Shown: positions 1-9,414, counted from the first letter of the stretch. The stretch: 14,228 nt of DNA from Brachionus koreanus (GCA_016987375.1 PJRA01000473.1:622698-636925), one strand, 5' to 3'. Notes: generated from the sequence alone by a model not told the origin. Made by a program: numbers and translations.

Positions 1-413
1 TCAAGATCAGGTTCAAAAAAAAAGAATCACAAAACATTATTGTTTTTTGCACAACATCAAAAAAAACTAACGCCCAGTGACAAACTCTTAAAATTAAAAA
101 CTTGAAATAAAAGAAGAAAATCGATTATTTTACATAACTATGATTGAATGTTTAATGAAACAAGCTAAGTTTTTTTAGTTTAGAGAAATATTTAGATAAT
201 CTTGAAGGCCTATTTTTTGCATGGATTCCCTCAAAAATCAAAAAAGTATCTAGATTAAGGCCTAAATCCCTATTATCGAGAATTAAATAACAAAATTTTT
301 ACAGGGATCCAAAAATTAGTGCTGTAATATAACTACTGAAACTAAACGTTCTCTTACTTTGATTAAAATATACTAATCCAGCATAAACAAAACAGAAATT
401 AATTTTAAAAATT
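1..413. other. AT-rich spacer without a recognised gene
   Basis: No convincing open frame is seen on either strand. The stretch is dominated by A and T runs. The palindromic hexamer AGGCCT occurs twice (AAGGCCT at 205-211 and 257-263), and GGATTCCCT near 224-232 faces AGGGATCC near 303-310. This hints at an imperfect inverted repeat, but no boundaries or target duplication could be defined. The 3' UTR of the ATXN10 gene must end somewhere in its right part. Confidence 0.5.
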
Positions 414-418
414 TTATT
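413..418 (-). promoter_or_regulatory. Poly(A) signal overlapping the ATXN10 stop codon
   Basis: AATAAA on the minus strand (TTTATT on plus at 413-418) overlaps the TAA stop codon at 416-414. No better copy is seen in the next 100 bases, so the 3' UTR may be very short. In such AT-rich DNA, chance occurrence is a real alternative. Confidence 0.35.
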
Positions 419-1736
419 TTTTATCCAATTGACAAAGAATATGTTTCAAAGCAACTATGCTCCATTCTCTTAGGAATGGATTTTCTACATCCAAATTTAA
501 ATTATTAGCAATTATTTCCATCAATTGATCATTAACTAAATAGCCTTGATTAGATTCATTTTCATATACTAAAATACCAATCATTCTAACCAAGTCACAT
601 TTCAACAATAGCCACTCAGAAATATTTTCATTTGCATGCTTTTCAACTAAAAAAATATAATTCTTGTTACAATTTATTTCCTTGAATAATTGACAAGTCA
701 ATTTCATAAGTTGCTTCTGATTTTGAACAAAAATAACCATATTGTGGTTATCATGTCTGGTTTCTTCCATTGTTAGAAAGTCACATAAAACACCAGCAAT
801 CAACTTGCTTTGTTTGAACAAGTGAAGAACGTCATCGAAAGGCTTTTCCAAAATTTGGTCAAATAAACTCAAAATGTCTTTAAATGTGGTTGTGTAAATC
901 TGGCAAATAAATTCTAGACTCTCAAAATTCAGATAGCATTTTTGAATTTTAGCTTCTTTAGAATCCAAAAGTCTATCACTAATGTGATATATGACAAAAA
1001 ATCGAAAATTAACTGAAAATTTTTCAACATTGCTTTTTATTAAATATTTTGAATAAATAAAATCAAACATTTTGTCCAGTAGTTTAAAAGTCCAATTTGA
1101 GAATTTATTCTGTAATGGTTGATTTTTAAATTTTTGTTCAACAATCTCTACCAAATTAACAAAGTCCAATAAATTAAATCTAGAAAAAATATTATTGTAT
1201 AAATTTTCACTATTTTCTCGTTCATTGTAGACGTTTAGTAAAATCATAGACGAAATGTCATAAACTTGTTGATCCAAATTCACTTTGGTGATTAGATTGA
1301 AGGTTAAATTTGACCATTCTAAGTGACATTTGTCTAATGCTGATTTGTTTCCTTGAACCAGATTGAAGATGTATTGAAGAATATTAAGGTGAAAGTGAAA
1401 TTGATCTTGATCGATTCTTTCATAGATGGACAAAACTTCAATGTCTAAAAGTTGAACTAATTTATCACATAGATCACATTCTTCAAGGCTAAACTCAGAT
1501 TTATGAGAGGCAGCCGAATTTTTGATGCATTTGAGAATAAGACGCAACAAAGACCAATGTTTTTGATCGGAAAAAATAAGTTGTTCAAGTTTCAGGTGGA
1601 GAATTTTATAGAATTGGCTGGGCGTTTGGCGTCTAAAATCCTCGTTGCATTTGATAAATGAATCAAGTTGACATAAAAGATTAAAGAATGATTTATCATC
1701 TGGCGAGAGAATATCCAGCTTTGAAAGAACTTCCAT
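414..1736 (-). CDS. ATXN10: Ataxin-10 homologue
   Basis: Encodes 440 residues from the ATG at 1736 to TAA at 416-414; vertebrate ataxin-10 is about 475. Ataxin-10 is a cytoplasmic armadillo-like helical protein linked to neuronal survival and cytokinesis. Seen here: an all-helical, Leu/Ile-rich chain, a mid-protein SSMIL motif at about residues 162-166, and a C-terminal block at about 345-438. That block has KCDLVRMIGILVYEN near 379 and ENPFLREWSIVALKHIL near 418, matching the ataxin-10 domain signature (K.DLVR.I..L, then NPF.REW). The frame stays open upstream to 1805 without another ATG. A pyrimidine-rich stretch ending in AG just upstream (about 1817-1816) could be a splice acceptor, so an extra 5' exon is possible. 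The N-terminal half is divergent from my recollection of the family. The assignment rests mainly on the C-terminus. Confidence 0.85.
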   Translation of the reverse strand: MEVLSKLDILSPDDKSFFNLLCQLDSFIKCNEDFRRQTPSQFYKILHLKLEQLIFSDQKHWSLLRLILKCIKNSAASHKSEFSLEECDLCDKLVQLLDIEVLSIYERIDQDQFHFHLNILQYIFNLVQGNKSALDKCHLEWSNLTFNLITKVNLDQQVYDISSMILLNVYNERENSENLYNNIFSRFNLLDFVNLVEIVEQKFKNQPLQNKFSNWTFKLLDKMFDFIYSKYLIKSNVEKFSVNFRFFVIYHISDRLLDSKEAKIQKCYLNFESLEFICQIYTTTFKDILSLFDQILEKPFDDVLHLFKQSKLIAGVLCDFLTMEETRHDNHNMVIFVQNQKQLMKLTCQLFKEINCNKNYIFLVEKHANENISEWLLLKCDLVRMIGILVYENESNQGYLVNDQLMEIIANNLNLDVENPFLREWSIVALKHILCQLDKK

Positions 1737-1866
1737 TTGAAAAAACAATGGATAAAAAATTTTAAATTTAAAATGTGTTTGCAAAAACAATTCAGCCAAT
1801 GACAAAAATTTAGTCTTAGAAAAAATATTTAAAATTCAATTAAGTATTTTTATACATTTTGTTAAA
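1737..1866. promoter_or_regulatory. Short divergent intergenic region between ATXN10 and an unrecognised plus-strand gene
   Basis: About 130 bp separate the ATXN10 ATG (minus, 1736) from the first ATG of the plus-strand frame (1867). A bidirectional promoter is inferred from this head-to-head arrangement. TATA-like plus-strand sequence occurs near 1845-1856. The possible splice acceptor near 1816 on minus would instead make part of this a 5' intron of ATXN10. Confidence 0.3.
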
Positions 1867-2403
1867 ATGAAACCAAATAATAATGCAAAATTGCAAAATA
1901 ATCAAACTGTTTAAAACAAAAGTAGAGTATTAAATGAACAAGTTTCAAATGAGGAACAAGGTGATGAACTTGGTAGAGGACACAATTGAAGATCAAATTC
2001 AAGCAGTTTGAGCAATGTAAAATTGGATCATAGTTTAAACATTCAGGATAATTCAGAAGCCAATTTGTTAGAGAGAAGTTTGAATAGAGGCTGCTTAAGT
2101 AACATAGATCAAAGATCATTGACATTGGCAAAAAAAACAAAGAGCACTTTTTCTAGTTATGATAAATTCAAAAATGACTCTTTCTGTGTAAATTCAGAAC
2201 CAGAAATAAAAAATTTAAAAATAAATAGATACAATGCATCAATAAGAGATTTAAATGAACTAAAAAGTGGATTTAAGTTCAATGACGTGAGAAATTTTGG
2301 AGGAAAAACTAAAGATTTATTTTTTTTGAATGACTTGGATTATTTTAGGAATCCGTTCGGAAATATTTCAAATTTTACTGATTATATTAATTTGAAAAAG
2401 TAA
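1867..2403 (+). CDS. Unrecognised small protein, 5' end uncertain or pseudogenised
   Basis: I do not recognise this protein. The main body, 2047-2403, is open to TAA at 2401-2403 and encodes a Lys/Asn/Ser/Phe-rich hydrophilic chain ending DYFRNPFGNISNFTDYINLK-K, with no signal peptide or membrane segment. The frame can be followed back to an ATG at 1867 but is broken by TAA at 1912-1914 and TGA at 1987-1989. Splicing could remove both: a good acceptor (TTTAAACATTCAG) ends at 2046. An ATG at 1934 with donor AAG|GTGATG at 1960/1961 joins it in phase, giving 127 residues. The ATG at 1867 with a weak donor GTTTAA at 1909 also joins in phase. Poly(A) signals at 2470-2475 and 2474-2479 support a real 3' end. 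The start region overlaps a copied fragment of the neighbouring gene, so a recently disrupted pseudogene is the alternative. Confidence 0.4.
1908..1983. repeat. 76-bp copy of the 3' end of the minus-strand Pro-Val repeat gene
   Basis: Positions 1908-1983 match 2558-2633 in 71 of 76 bases without gaps, and similarity stops sharply on both sides. At 2558-2633 the segment encodes the C-terminus and stop of the Pro-Val repeat protein on the minus strand. The copy reads on minus as a variant of the same tail, ending FETCSFNTLLLF and TAA. It lies in the 5' part of the unrecognised plus-strand gene and supplies the in-frame TAA there. No target duplication was found around it. Confidence 0.9.
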
Positions 2404-2469
2404 AAACATTTGTTAAATTGTTTAAGTCGAAATTCTATAGTATTTTTTTATTAAATATTTGTAAATTTT

Positions 2470-2504
2470 AATAAATAAAAAAATATTAAAAAATAATTTT
2501 TATT
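2470..2504. promoter_or_regulatory. Convergent poly(A) signals
   Basis: AATAAA on plus at 2470-2475 and 2474-2479 lies about 67 nt after the TAA at 2401-2403. TTTATT at 2499-2504 is AATAAA on minus, about 57 nt after the stop of the minus-strand Pro-Val repeat gene. The two genes converge here and their transcripts may overlap slightly. Confidence 0.5.
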
Positions 2505-2560
2505 TCATTTGATTTAGTAAATAAAATTTAGGAAATATGATATGATAAAAAAAAAAGTGT

Positions 2561-3440
<880 letters not shown>

Positions 3441-3884
3441 TTTTGTCAAAATTAAATGTTTTAAAATAAAAGTTTTTATTTTATTTATTCTTAAAGTTGA
3501 GTATTTTGTCACTATTCTTACTTCGAATTTATATTATATTGAAGCTTGTTTCTGCTTCAATTGATCTTGTAAAACTATTCCATTTGTATATTTGTTTTGA
3601 TTGTAGTATTTTCTTTTTTTATTTTTTTTATTATCAATAATTTTAGGAAAATAATTTGTTGACAATGAGCAAAAAAAAAAACAAAACATTTTTACAAAAG
3701 CTTATAATTGTTGTTGGTGTGTTTAAAGATAAAAAATACAAGATATCTTATATGTATAAAAGATTGAAATACTTATGAGCCCTAAGTGATATAAATAGAA
3801 ATATCAATTTTTAAAAAACTAACTTAAACATTATTTCACAAAATTAATTATTTATACTCATTAAGTTAATAAAATATAATTAAA
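3441..3884. promoter_or_regulatory. Shared bidirectional promoter region of the Pro-Val repeat pair
   Basis: 444 bp separate the two divergent ATGs. Plus strand: TATAAATAG at 3790-3798 lies 95 nt before the ATG at 3885; a second candidate, TATAAAAG, is at 3755-3762. Minus strand: TATAAATT (plus 3526-3533) lies 93 nt before the ATG at 3440. The near-mirror spacing suggests that both promoters were duplicated with the genes. The DNA is very AT-rich, so TATA-like words also arise by chance. Confidence 0.45.
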
Positions 3885-4779
3885 ATGGCTTTTTTTGGTT
3901 CGTCTTTGTTCGATGCTGAATTAGCTGCTCCATTGCCATTGCCTCTACCTAATTTTGAATCTTCATCACCATGTGCAAGTAAATAAATAAACAAAAATCA
4001 AAATAAACAAATTGATCAAAATATTCTATAAATAATTTTTATTCTAAATTAGCTCCATGCAAAGTACCAGTGCCGGTGCCAACACCTGTTCCTACTCCTG
4101 TTCCAGTACCACAACATGTGACTGTAGATTTTTTTGAGATTAAAAAATATATTTATAAACCTTATTAATTGTACATGTATAGATTCCTGTACCAACTCCA
4201 TGTCCAAGACCAGTACCTGTACCAGTTCCAACTCCATGTCCTCAACCAGTAGCAATACCTCAACGTGTTCCAGTACCAACACCACTTAGAATATCTCAAC
4301 CTGTACCAGTAGCTCAGCCAGTTCAAATTCCACAACCAGTTCCACAAGTCAGTCGTGTTCAAGTTCCAATGTCATATCAAATACCACAACCAGTTGCCGT
4401 TCCTCTTCCAATAAGAATACCAGTTAGATACTCAGTTTCTCAACCATATCCTGTTCCTCAACCATTTCCAGAACCATGTCCGGTTCCTATCCCTATCAGA
4501 ATTAGAGTACCTAGACCAGTTGCTGTACCTGTTGAGATTCCAATTCCAGTCAGAGTACCTCAGTCTTGTCCAACTCCGTTGCCACATCCAGTACCTCAGC
4601 CATGTCCAGTACCTGTTCCACAACCAGTTGCTCAAGCATGTCCACAACCTGTTCCAATTCCTCAACCAGTCCCTTGTCCTCAGCCAGTTCCTGTTCCTAC
4701 TCCAGTTCCAGTACAAACCTGTCCACCACCTCCTCCTCCACCATGTTCTTCGCCTTGTGGTTCTAGTTTATTGTTTTGA
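3885..4779 (+). CDS. Pro-Val dipeptide-repeat protein (paralogue B), three exons
   Basis: Predicted exons: 3885-3978, 4053-4123 and 4183-4779 (TGA at 4777-4779), 762 nt and 253 residues, exactly the length of paralogue A. The ATG has a good context (AAAATGG). Introns are 74 bp (GTAAAT to TAAATTAG) and 59 bp (GTAGAT to ATGTATAG). A donor GTGACT at 4118 would shorten exon 2 by two codons. The protein starts MAFFGSSLFDAELAAPLPLP, continues with long Pro-X alternation rich in Val, Ile, Gln and periodic Cys, and ends [19 protein letters not shown]. No signal peptide or membrane segment is seen. Shared N- and C-terminal motifs and repeat style show common origin with the divergent gene on the left, although the introns fall at different codons (31 and 55 here, 8 and 172 there). 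A structural role is inferred from composition only. Confidence 0.8.
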
Positions 4780-4826
4780 ATTTCCAATTTGTAAAACAAA
4801 TTATATAATTCATTTAATTTAAACTA

Positions 4827-4832
4827 AATAAA
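4827..4832 (+). promoter_or_regulatory. Poly(A) signal of Pro-Val repeat paralogue B
   Basis: AATAAA begins 48 nt after the TGA stop codon, a spacing like that of the minus-strand paralogue and SET1. Confidence 0.55.
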
Positions 4833-5160
4833 GCATATTTATTTAGGAAATTAACACAATTTTACTTGATAATAAAACCAAAAATAATTTGATAGAAATT
4901 AAACCTTCCGAAATTGTCGAATAATGGCTTAGAAGTTCCTTTCCAAGATTGTCATTCAATGAATTGACTCATTCTAATATTTTCAGAATTAATGCAATGA
5001 TAAGCCAACCTTTTTACTTTGTTCTTATTCAGTTTTTCATTTCAAGATTAAACTGTTATAAAACTTAACTTCAGCTTTCTTCCATGATATTAAAAAAAAT
5101 ATTATAAAGATAATGTACATATATCGATTTTTAAAGAATATAATAATAAATTTAAATTTT

Positions 5161-5197
5161 GGACTTCGACTTTTTTTGTGATTTTTAAACAATTCTA
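5161..5197. mobile_element. Decayed terminus related to the hAT-type MITE
   Basis: Read on minus from 5197, the sequence TAGAATTGTTTAAAAATCAC and what follows matches the left terminus of the MITE at 8952 in about 30 of 37 positions. It is therefore a right-hand end of a related element. No matching left end or target duplication was found nearby, so it appears to be a degraded or truncated copy. Confidence 0.5.
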
Positions 5198-5872
5198 GTT
5201 ATACGATCCATGAGTTGGCTTAATTATAGATTATCAAAGTACTGGTAAACACAGCTGAATATTAAATATTGAAAAGTATCAACGTCTGGACGTTATAGGT
5301 CAGAACTAAATTCTCAAAATCAGTCAGTTAACAGATCGATTTGACAGCGCATATTCAAATAACTGCTATAATTCATCAAGGCTTTCTGGGCACACTCCAT
5401 GTATCAGTTAATCAATTATAAATAATGTTAGATTAATTTCAAAAATTTTATTCAATAGACTTAAATTTAAACAATTTACTTTAAAAAATACAATAATTTG
5501 AAAAACAATTAAAATTTTTTTTCTTAATTTAAAAAAAAGTTGTGTCCAAGGTTTTAATAAGAGCTTGGGTTTGAAATATTTTTAATTTATTTTTTTTTTC
5601 ATAAAAGACGTTTTGAAATGTTTTTTGTTACGTCCAATTTAAATATATATTATAAATAGAGAAAAAGAACAAAAGTGTGAAAATTTTATTATTTATCTTT
5701 TTAAATGATGATTAAAATAAAACAATAAATGACCAGTTTATGCAGACAAACAATGTGTCACTATAGGTCAAGGTCTTTGGGCGCAACATGTAAAAATAGA
5801 GTCGAATTTTTATATAATTTATTTTTTTAAATTTTCGAATACTGTGCTTTAATATTTATAAATGTGCCTCTT

Positions 5873-5896
5873 TAATAATAATAATAATAATAATAA
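5873..5896 (+). repeat. (TAA)8 microsatellite
   Basis: Eight perfect TAA units, followed directly by a short A run. Confidence 0.95.
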
Positions 5897-6179
5897 AAAA
5901 AACAAAATTATAGACAAAAAATTCATACACACTTTTAAATAAAAAGGAAGAAATAATACATCTAGTTCGAAAGTCGTTCAATCGTAACTAATTTCGGCAA
6001 TTTGTCGGACACTAGCACTAACTGGAGATTGTATCTAATTGAAAAAAAAAAGAAAAGAAAAAGATAAACGTAACAATAAAATAGACGAAATAATTTTAAT
6101 AATAATCAGTTAAATTCAAGCAATACTAAACAAATAAATAACAAGCTCTGATTAAAGACCATTGACACAAGTTCGGTAT

Positions 6180-6185
6180 TTTATT
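6180..6185 (-). promoter_or_regulatory. Poly(A) signal of SET1
   Basis: TTTATT on plus is AATAAA on minus, about 54 nt beyond the SET1 stop codon at 6241-6239. It is consistent with a short 3' UTR. Confidence 0.55.
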
Positions 6186-6238
6186 TATCAAATAATGAGG
6201 CTATAATTACAAATAAAATGAAAACTGTATAACATATA

Positions 6239-6412
6239 TTAGTTGAGTGTGCCTTTGCAATTGGCAGTGCCACATCGGCACGGTATTTTGGTGTCCTCCA
6301 GTGGAAATTTGTAGTCATAAGTTATTTCTTCATTTCGCTTTATTTCTCTTCTTGAATAAATAACTATTTTCTTGTGACCTTCAATTGTTATAATCTTTGC
6401 ATAACAGTTCGG
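6239..6412 (-). CDS. SETD1: SET1/SETD1 histone H3K4 methyltransferase, exon 2 (end of SET, post-SET)
   Basis: The 174-nt final exon follows acceptor TTTATTTTTAAG and continues the frame of the large exon in phase 0. It encodes 57 residues and TAA (residues 1114-1170). It begins PNCYAK, completing the NHSC-D-PNC motif of the SET domain. It contains [13 protein letters not shown] with the catalytic-site tyrosines (about 1145 and 1147), and ends in the post-SET motif [13 protein letters not shown]. Cys 1158, 1160 and 1165 would bind zinc together with the NHSC cysteine in exon 1. The short exon was recognised by homology and confirmed by splice sites and phase. The terminus at GTLN followed directly by stop is the usual Set1/MLL ending, so the C-terminus is complete. 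Confidence 0.96.
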   Translation of the reverse strand, partial: PNCYAKIITIEGHKKIVIYSRREIKRNEEITYDYKFPLEDTKIPCRCGTANCKGTLN

Positions 6413-8148
6413 CTTAAAAATAAATTATTTTAAATAGAATATTCAATTAGAAATAACTTGACAAAAAAATGTAATTTATTTATTTATTTGTTTTTGTTGT
6501 TCTCGAACTTTTTAAGAAAAATGCAATTTTTTTCAAATTACACGTCGTTGTTATTACTAATTACTAATTTTTTTTTCTCGATCTCAATTTATGTCTAAAT
6601 AAAAATTTTATATTTTAATTACTAATTTTTCTTTTGGATAAAATTTAATTAAATTAAAATGACAAACTAAACACAATTTACTGTTAGGTTTGATTTAATT
6701 TTAAACTAACTAAAATCTATTTCTAGCTAGACTATGCGTCATCAGTAAAAAATCAAGTGGTCTTGGCTAAGCTTTTCAAAAATTAATAAAAAAATGCAAT
6801 GTGATTTAATGATTCATTTATTTCAACATAGTTCCAAGTAAGAAATTAGGATTTTTTTTTATTATTTATTCATTTTTTTTTCTGTCCGTCTTTAGGCTCC
6901 ATCATATAAAAATAAAAGTAAAAATTCAAAAATAGTTTTAATATTTTGAATAGAAAAAAATTTTAATTACGATAGTTATTATTCATTTTTCGTTACTTTT
7001 TGTGTAATTTTGTTTGTTTTTTTTTAATTTTTTAAATTGAACTGCATACAAGCATTGTTTTTATTACCGTTTTATCTATTAGAAGACCCGACTGATTAAT
7101 AGTAAAAAATTTAGTTTGGTTATATTAGACAAATAAAATATTAATTGAATTCATTTTAGTATTGTAAAAACAAAAAACATAGTTTTTAAAATCTATTTTA
7201 TAAAATTTATTTTATTTCAAAAATTATTGAAGTAGAGTTGATGATCAATTCAAAGAGTTTGTCTTTAGATATTAAATAATCTAAAAGTTTATATAGTTTA
7301 TTTCGAAATGAATTCTATAAATTTGCAATCTAGTGTTCAAAATTAAGCCTAAAATTTCTAGCAATTTTTTAAAATTTAAAATAACTTAACCTCAGAGAAT
7401 TCCTTCAAATGATGAGACTAATTTGTTTCCTTTTGGTAATTTAATCAGTACAACATTCAAATCTGTTCTATCTGAAATGAGGTTTTGTGAAATTTATTAC
7501 AATAGAATAGAACAAAAAGTTTAAAATTTTTTTTTCTTTTTCTTTAAATCCAACATGGGGCAAAATTCGTATTTGCACTTTTAATAACTCTATTGTGGTA
7601 AAACTCTGCAAATTTTGAGCCTGATTTAAATTTGGAAAAATTTGGTTTAAATACATTTTGAAGAAAATTTTCACATCATTAACAGATTATTGATGCAACT
7701 TTGAATGCTACATTAAGAGAATTAGTGAAAGCCTTTAGAAAAAAAAGTTACAAGCTTTTTTAGTATTAATTTTTGTTTTATTTTTTGTACCAAATTTCAC
7801 AAAACCCTGAATATATTAGTATTTATATTAGTATTTTTCTGACACTAGAAAGCTCGAGAGAGTCTTTAAGATCCTTTTTTTTTAAAAATTGAAACTTAAA
7901 TATTTTTTTATAGGAATAGAATTTTATAAAACAGCTTTTAAAAACTAAGCTTCTTGTTTTAAATTTCTTAAAAATCCTAATCAATTGATATAAAAAATAT
8001 TTTATTTGTATACATATAACACAATTATGAAATTGTTACCAGTACACTTGTTGTTCAAACTGTTTATTGAAGTATATCCCAAATATGTGAATAGTTTCTA
8101 TTATTTATAGTGACAATGTTTGGCTCAAGAAAGAAACGCTTTAAAATG

Positions 8149-8171
8149 TTTGAATGAATTAATCATTCAAA
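8149..8171. repeat. Perfect 9-bp inverted repeat
   Basis: TTTGAATGA at 8149-8157 and TCATTCAAA at 8163-8171 are separated by ATTAA. An outer pair, CTCAAG near 8124 and CTTGAG near 8181, is also inverted. It could be a cruciform or the core of a small palindromic element. No function can be assigned. Confidence 0.6.
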
Positions 8172-8586
8172 TAACGCATGCTTGAGTGCTAGATTATGTT
8201 ATATAATTCTTAAGCTCAAATCTCTTTCATTTAATTCTTAAAAATGTGGTTTAGTCACATGACATGTCTACAAAATTTTTATTTATAGCTAGCCAGTGTT
8301 AACATTAGAAACACCAAAAAAATTTTTAAATCCTCGTATCTTTTGAATAGACTTTTCAAATAAATATATCTTTTTTGAATAATGTAGATTTTTAAATTTT
8401 CTTTAATAAACCATACTATCTTTTAACATTATTATTATTATTTAAATTTAAAAAACATGAAAAACTGCTATGTGCTTCTAGTGTTCAATACATTTATCGT
8501 TTGATTTTGTCAATTTCAATTAATATCAAATAATAAATCAAATCTTACAATTTTCAGTGTGAATAATAAGTAAAAAAATTTGATCT

Positions 8587-8724
8587 ATGACAGGTATTAC
8601 AAACAGACTTATTTCAAAATTTATCACCACCAAGCAAAACCATGAATTGATAGCTTGTCAGATCCAAGACTTTCTGCCTCAAAGCACCTACAGAAACAAC
8701 TTCAAAACTATTTATCTCCTTTGA
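8587..8724 (+). CDS. Small open reading frame (45 codons) antisense inside the SET1 intron
   Basis: It runs from ATG at 8587 to TGA at 8722-8724 and encodes MTGITNRLISKFITTKQNHE followed by a moderately hydrophobic tail ending KTIYLL. The family is not recognised. It draws attention because base composition here (about 8625-8730) is clearly less AT-rich than the surrounding intron and the frame has both ATG and stop. The minus strand over the same stretch is also open for about 30 codons, so this may be a remnant of an older coding sequence or transposon and not a translated gene. Confidence 0.2.
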   Translation: MTGITNRLISKFITTKQNHELIACQIQDFLPQSTYRNNFKTIYLL

Positions 8725-8951
8725 TTCATTCCGATTCGATTCATAGTAGAATTTAGTTAATAATGTAATGTAAATTCAATATAAAAATTTATTTTCTATC
8801 TTAATTAAAAGAACAACAGAAAAAAAATAGGATAATCAAATAAATATTAGTATAAGAATGAACTGGACTGGATTGCATATTTAATTAGGACTAAAATTTA
8901 AAGTTTTTTTTTCCATTATTAATTATAAATTAAAATATCTTAATCACATAA

Positions 8952-9414
8952 CAGAGTTGTTTAAAAGTCACAAGACAAGTCCAAGTCAAAGACTTTTTAT
9001 TTAAATATTTTTTTTAAAAGTCAATTAAAATTACTAGAAATATTTTTTTTAATTTTTTATTGTATCTAAATATTTAAAATAATAGCTTATACATTTGGAT
9101 TAATAAATTGAAATTTATATTTTTTATTTTAATATCCAGAGATGCTTTAAAAAAAGAATTTGAATTGCAAAATTAATCTAAAATTTAAAAATATAAACAA
9201 ACTTAACTTGATTAAAATTTTAATTTTTATTATTAATGACGAAAAATTTTAAAAACAAATTTTCATAATATAAGAATAAAGATAACAAATTTCTTTTTTT
9301 AAATAAAAATTTAAAAATTAAAAAATAATATAAATTATATAATTGTTTGAAGTTCGGACTTGGACTCTAATTTTAAAGACTTTGACTTTAATTTTGAACT
9401 TTTTAACAACTCTG
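8952..9414. mobile_element. hAT-type MITE (463 bp) in the SET1 intron
   Basis: The ends are inverted: CAGAGTTGTTTAAAAGTCAC at the left and, on minus from 9414, CAGAGTTGTTAAAAAGTTCA. The first ten bases are identical, and both ends continue with AAGTC/GACTT-rich subterminal repeats. The element is flanked by a perfect 8-bp duplication, TCACATAA, at 8944-8951 and 9415-9422. An 8-bp target duplication with CAGAG-like ends is the hallmark of hAT transposons. The interior is AT-rich without a transposase frame, so this is a non-autonomous copy. It lies inside the SET1 intron and would be spliced out. Confidence 0.88.

Larger units (their letters stand above)
4833..6179. other. Intergenic region between Pro-Val paralogue B and SET1
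   Basis: No supported gene. It contains a decayed hAT-like terminus (5161-5197), a (TAA)8 microsatellite (5873-5896), a short perfect hairpin AACGTC-TG-GACGTT near 5281-5294, and two islands of higher GC than their surroundings (about 5730-5795 and 5950-6034). The second island follows, on the minus strand, a long pyrimidine tract ending TTCAATTAG that looks like a splice acceptor. No protein could be assigned to either island. Confidence 0.5.

Noticed and set aside
1737..1805. Extension of ATXN10 to a TTG start at 1805
   Set aside because: Non-ATG initiation is unlikely here. The first ATG at 1736 gives a protein of suitable length, and the extra 23 residues look like translated leader or intron sequence.
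1867..1989. Reassigned stop codons (TAA and TGA read as amino acids) to keep the plus-strand frame open
   Set aside because: Other genes here end normally: TAA in SET1, ATXN10 and Pro-Val paralogue A, TGA in paralogue B. Splicing or disruption explains the two stops more simply.
1862..2140. 92-codon minus-strand open frame rich in Leu/Phe/Tyr
   Set aside because: It is antisense to the Asn/Lys/Ser-rich plus frame and has the composition expected of its shadow. No motifs were found.
5955..5975. tRNA T-loop-like word GTTCGAA
   Set aside because: No flanking 5-bp T stem, acceptor stem or anticodon arm can be formed around it on either strand.
7468..7674. 68-codon minus-strand open frame in the SET1 intron
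   Set aside because: It has Lys/Phe/Ile-rich A/T-tract composition with no domain and no supporting signals.
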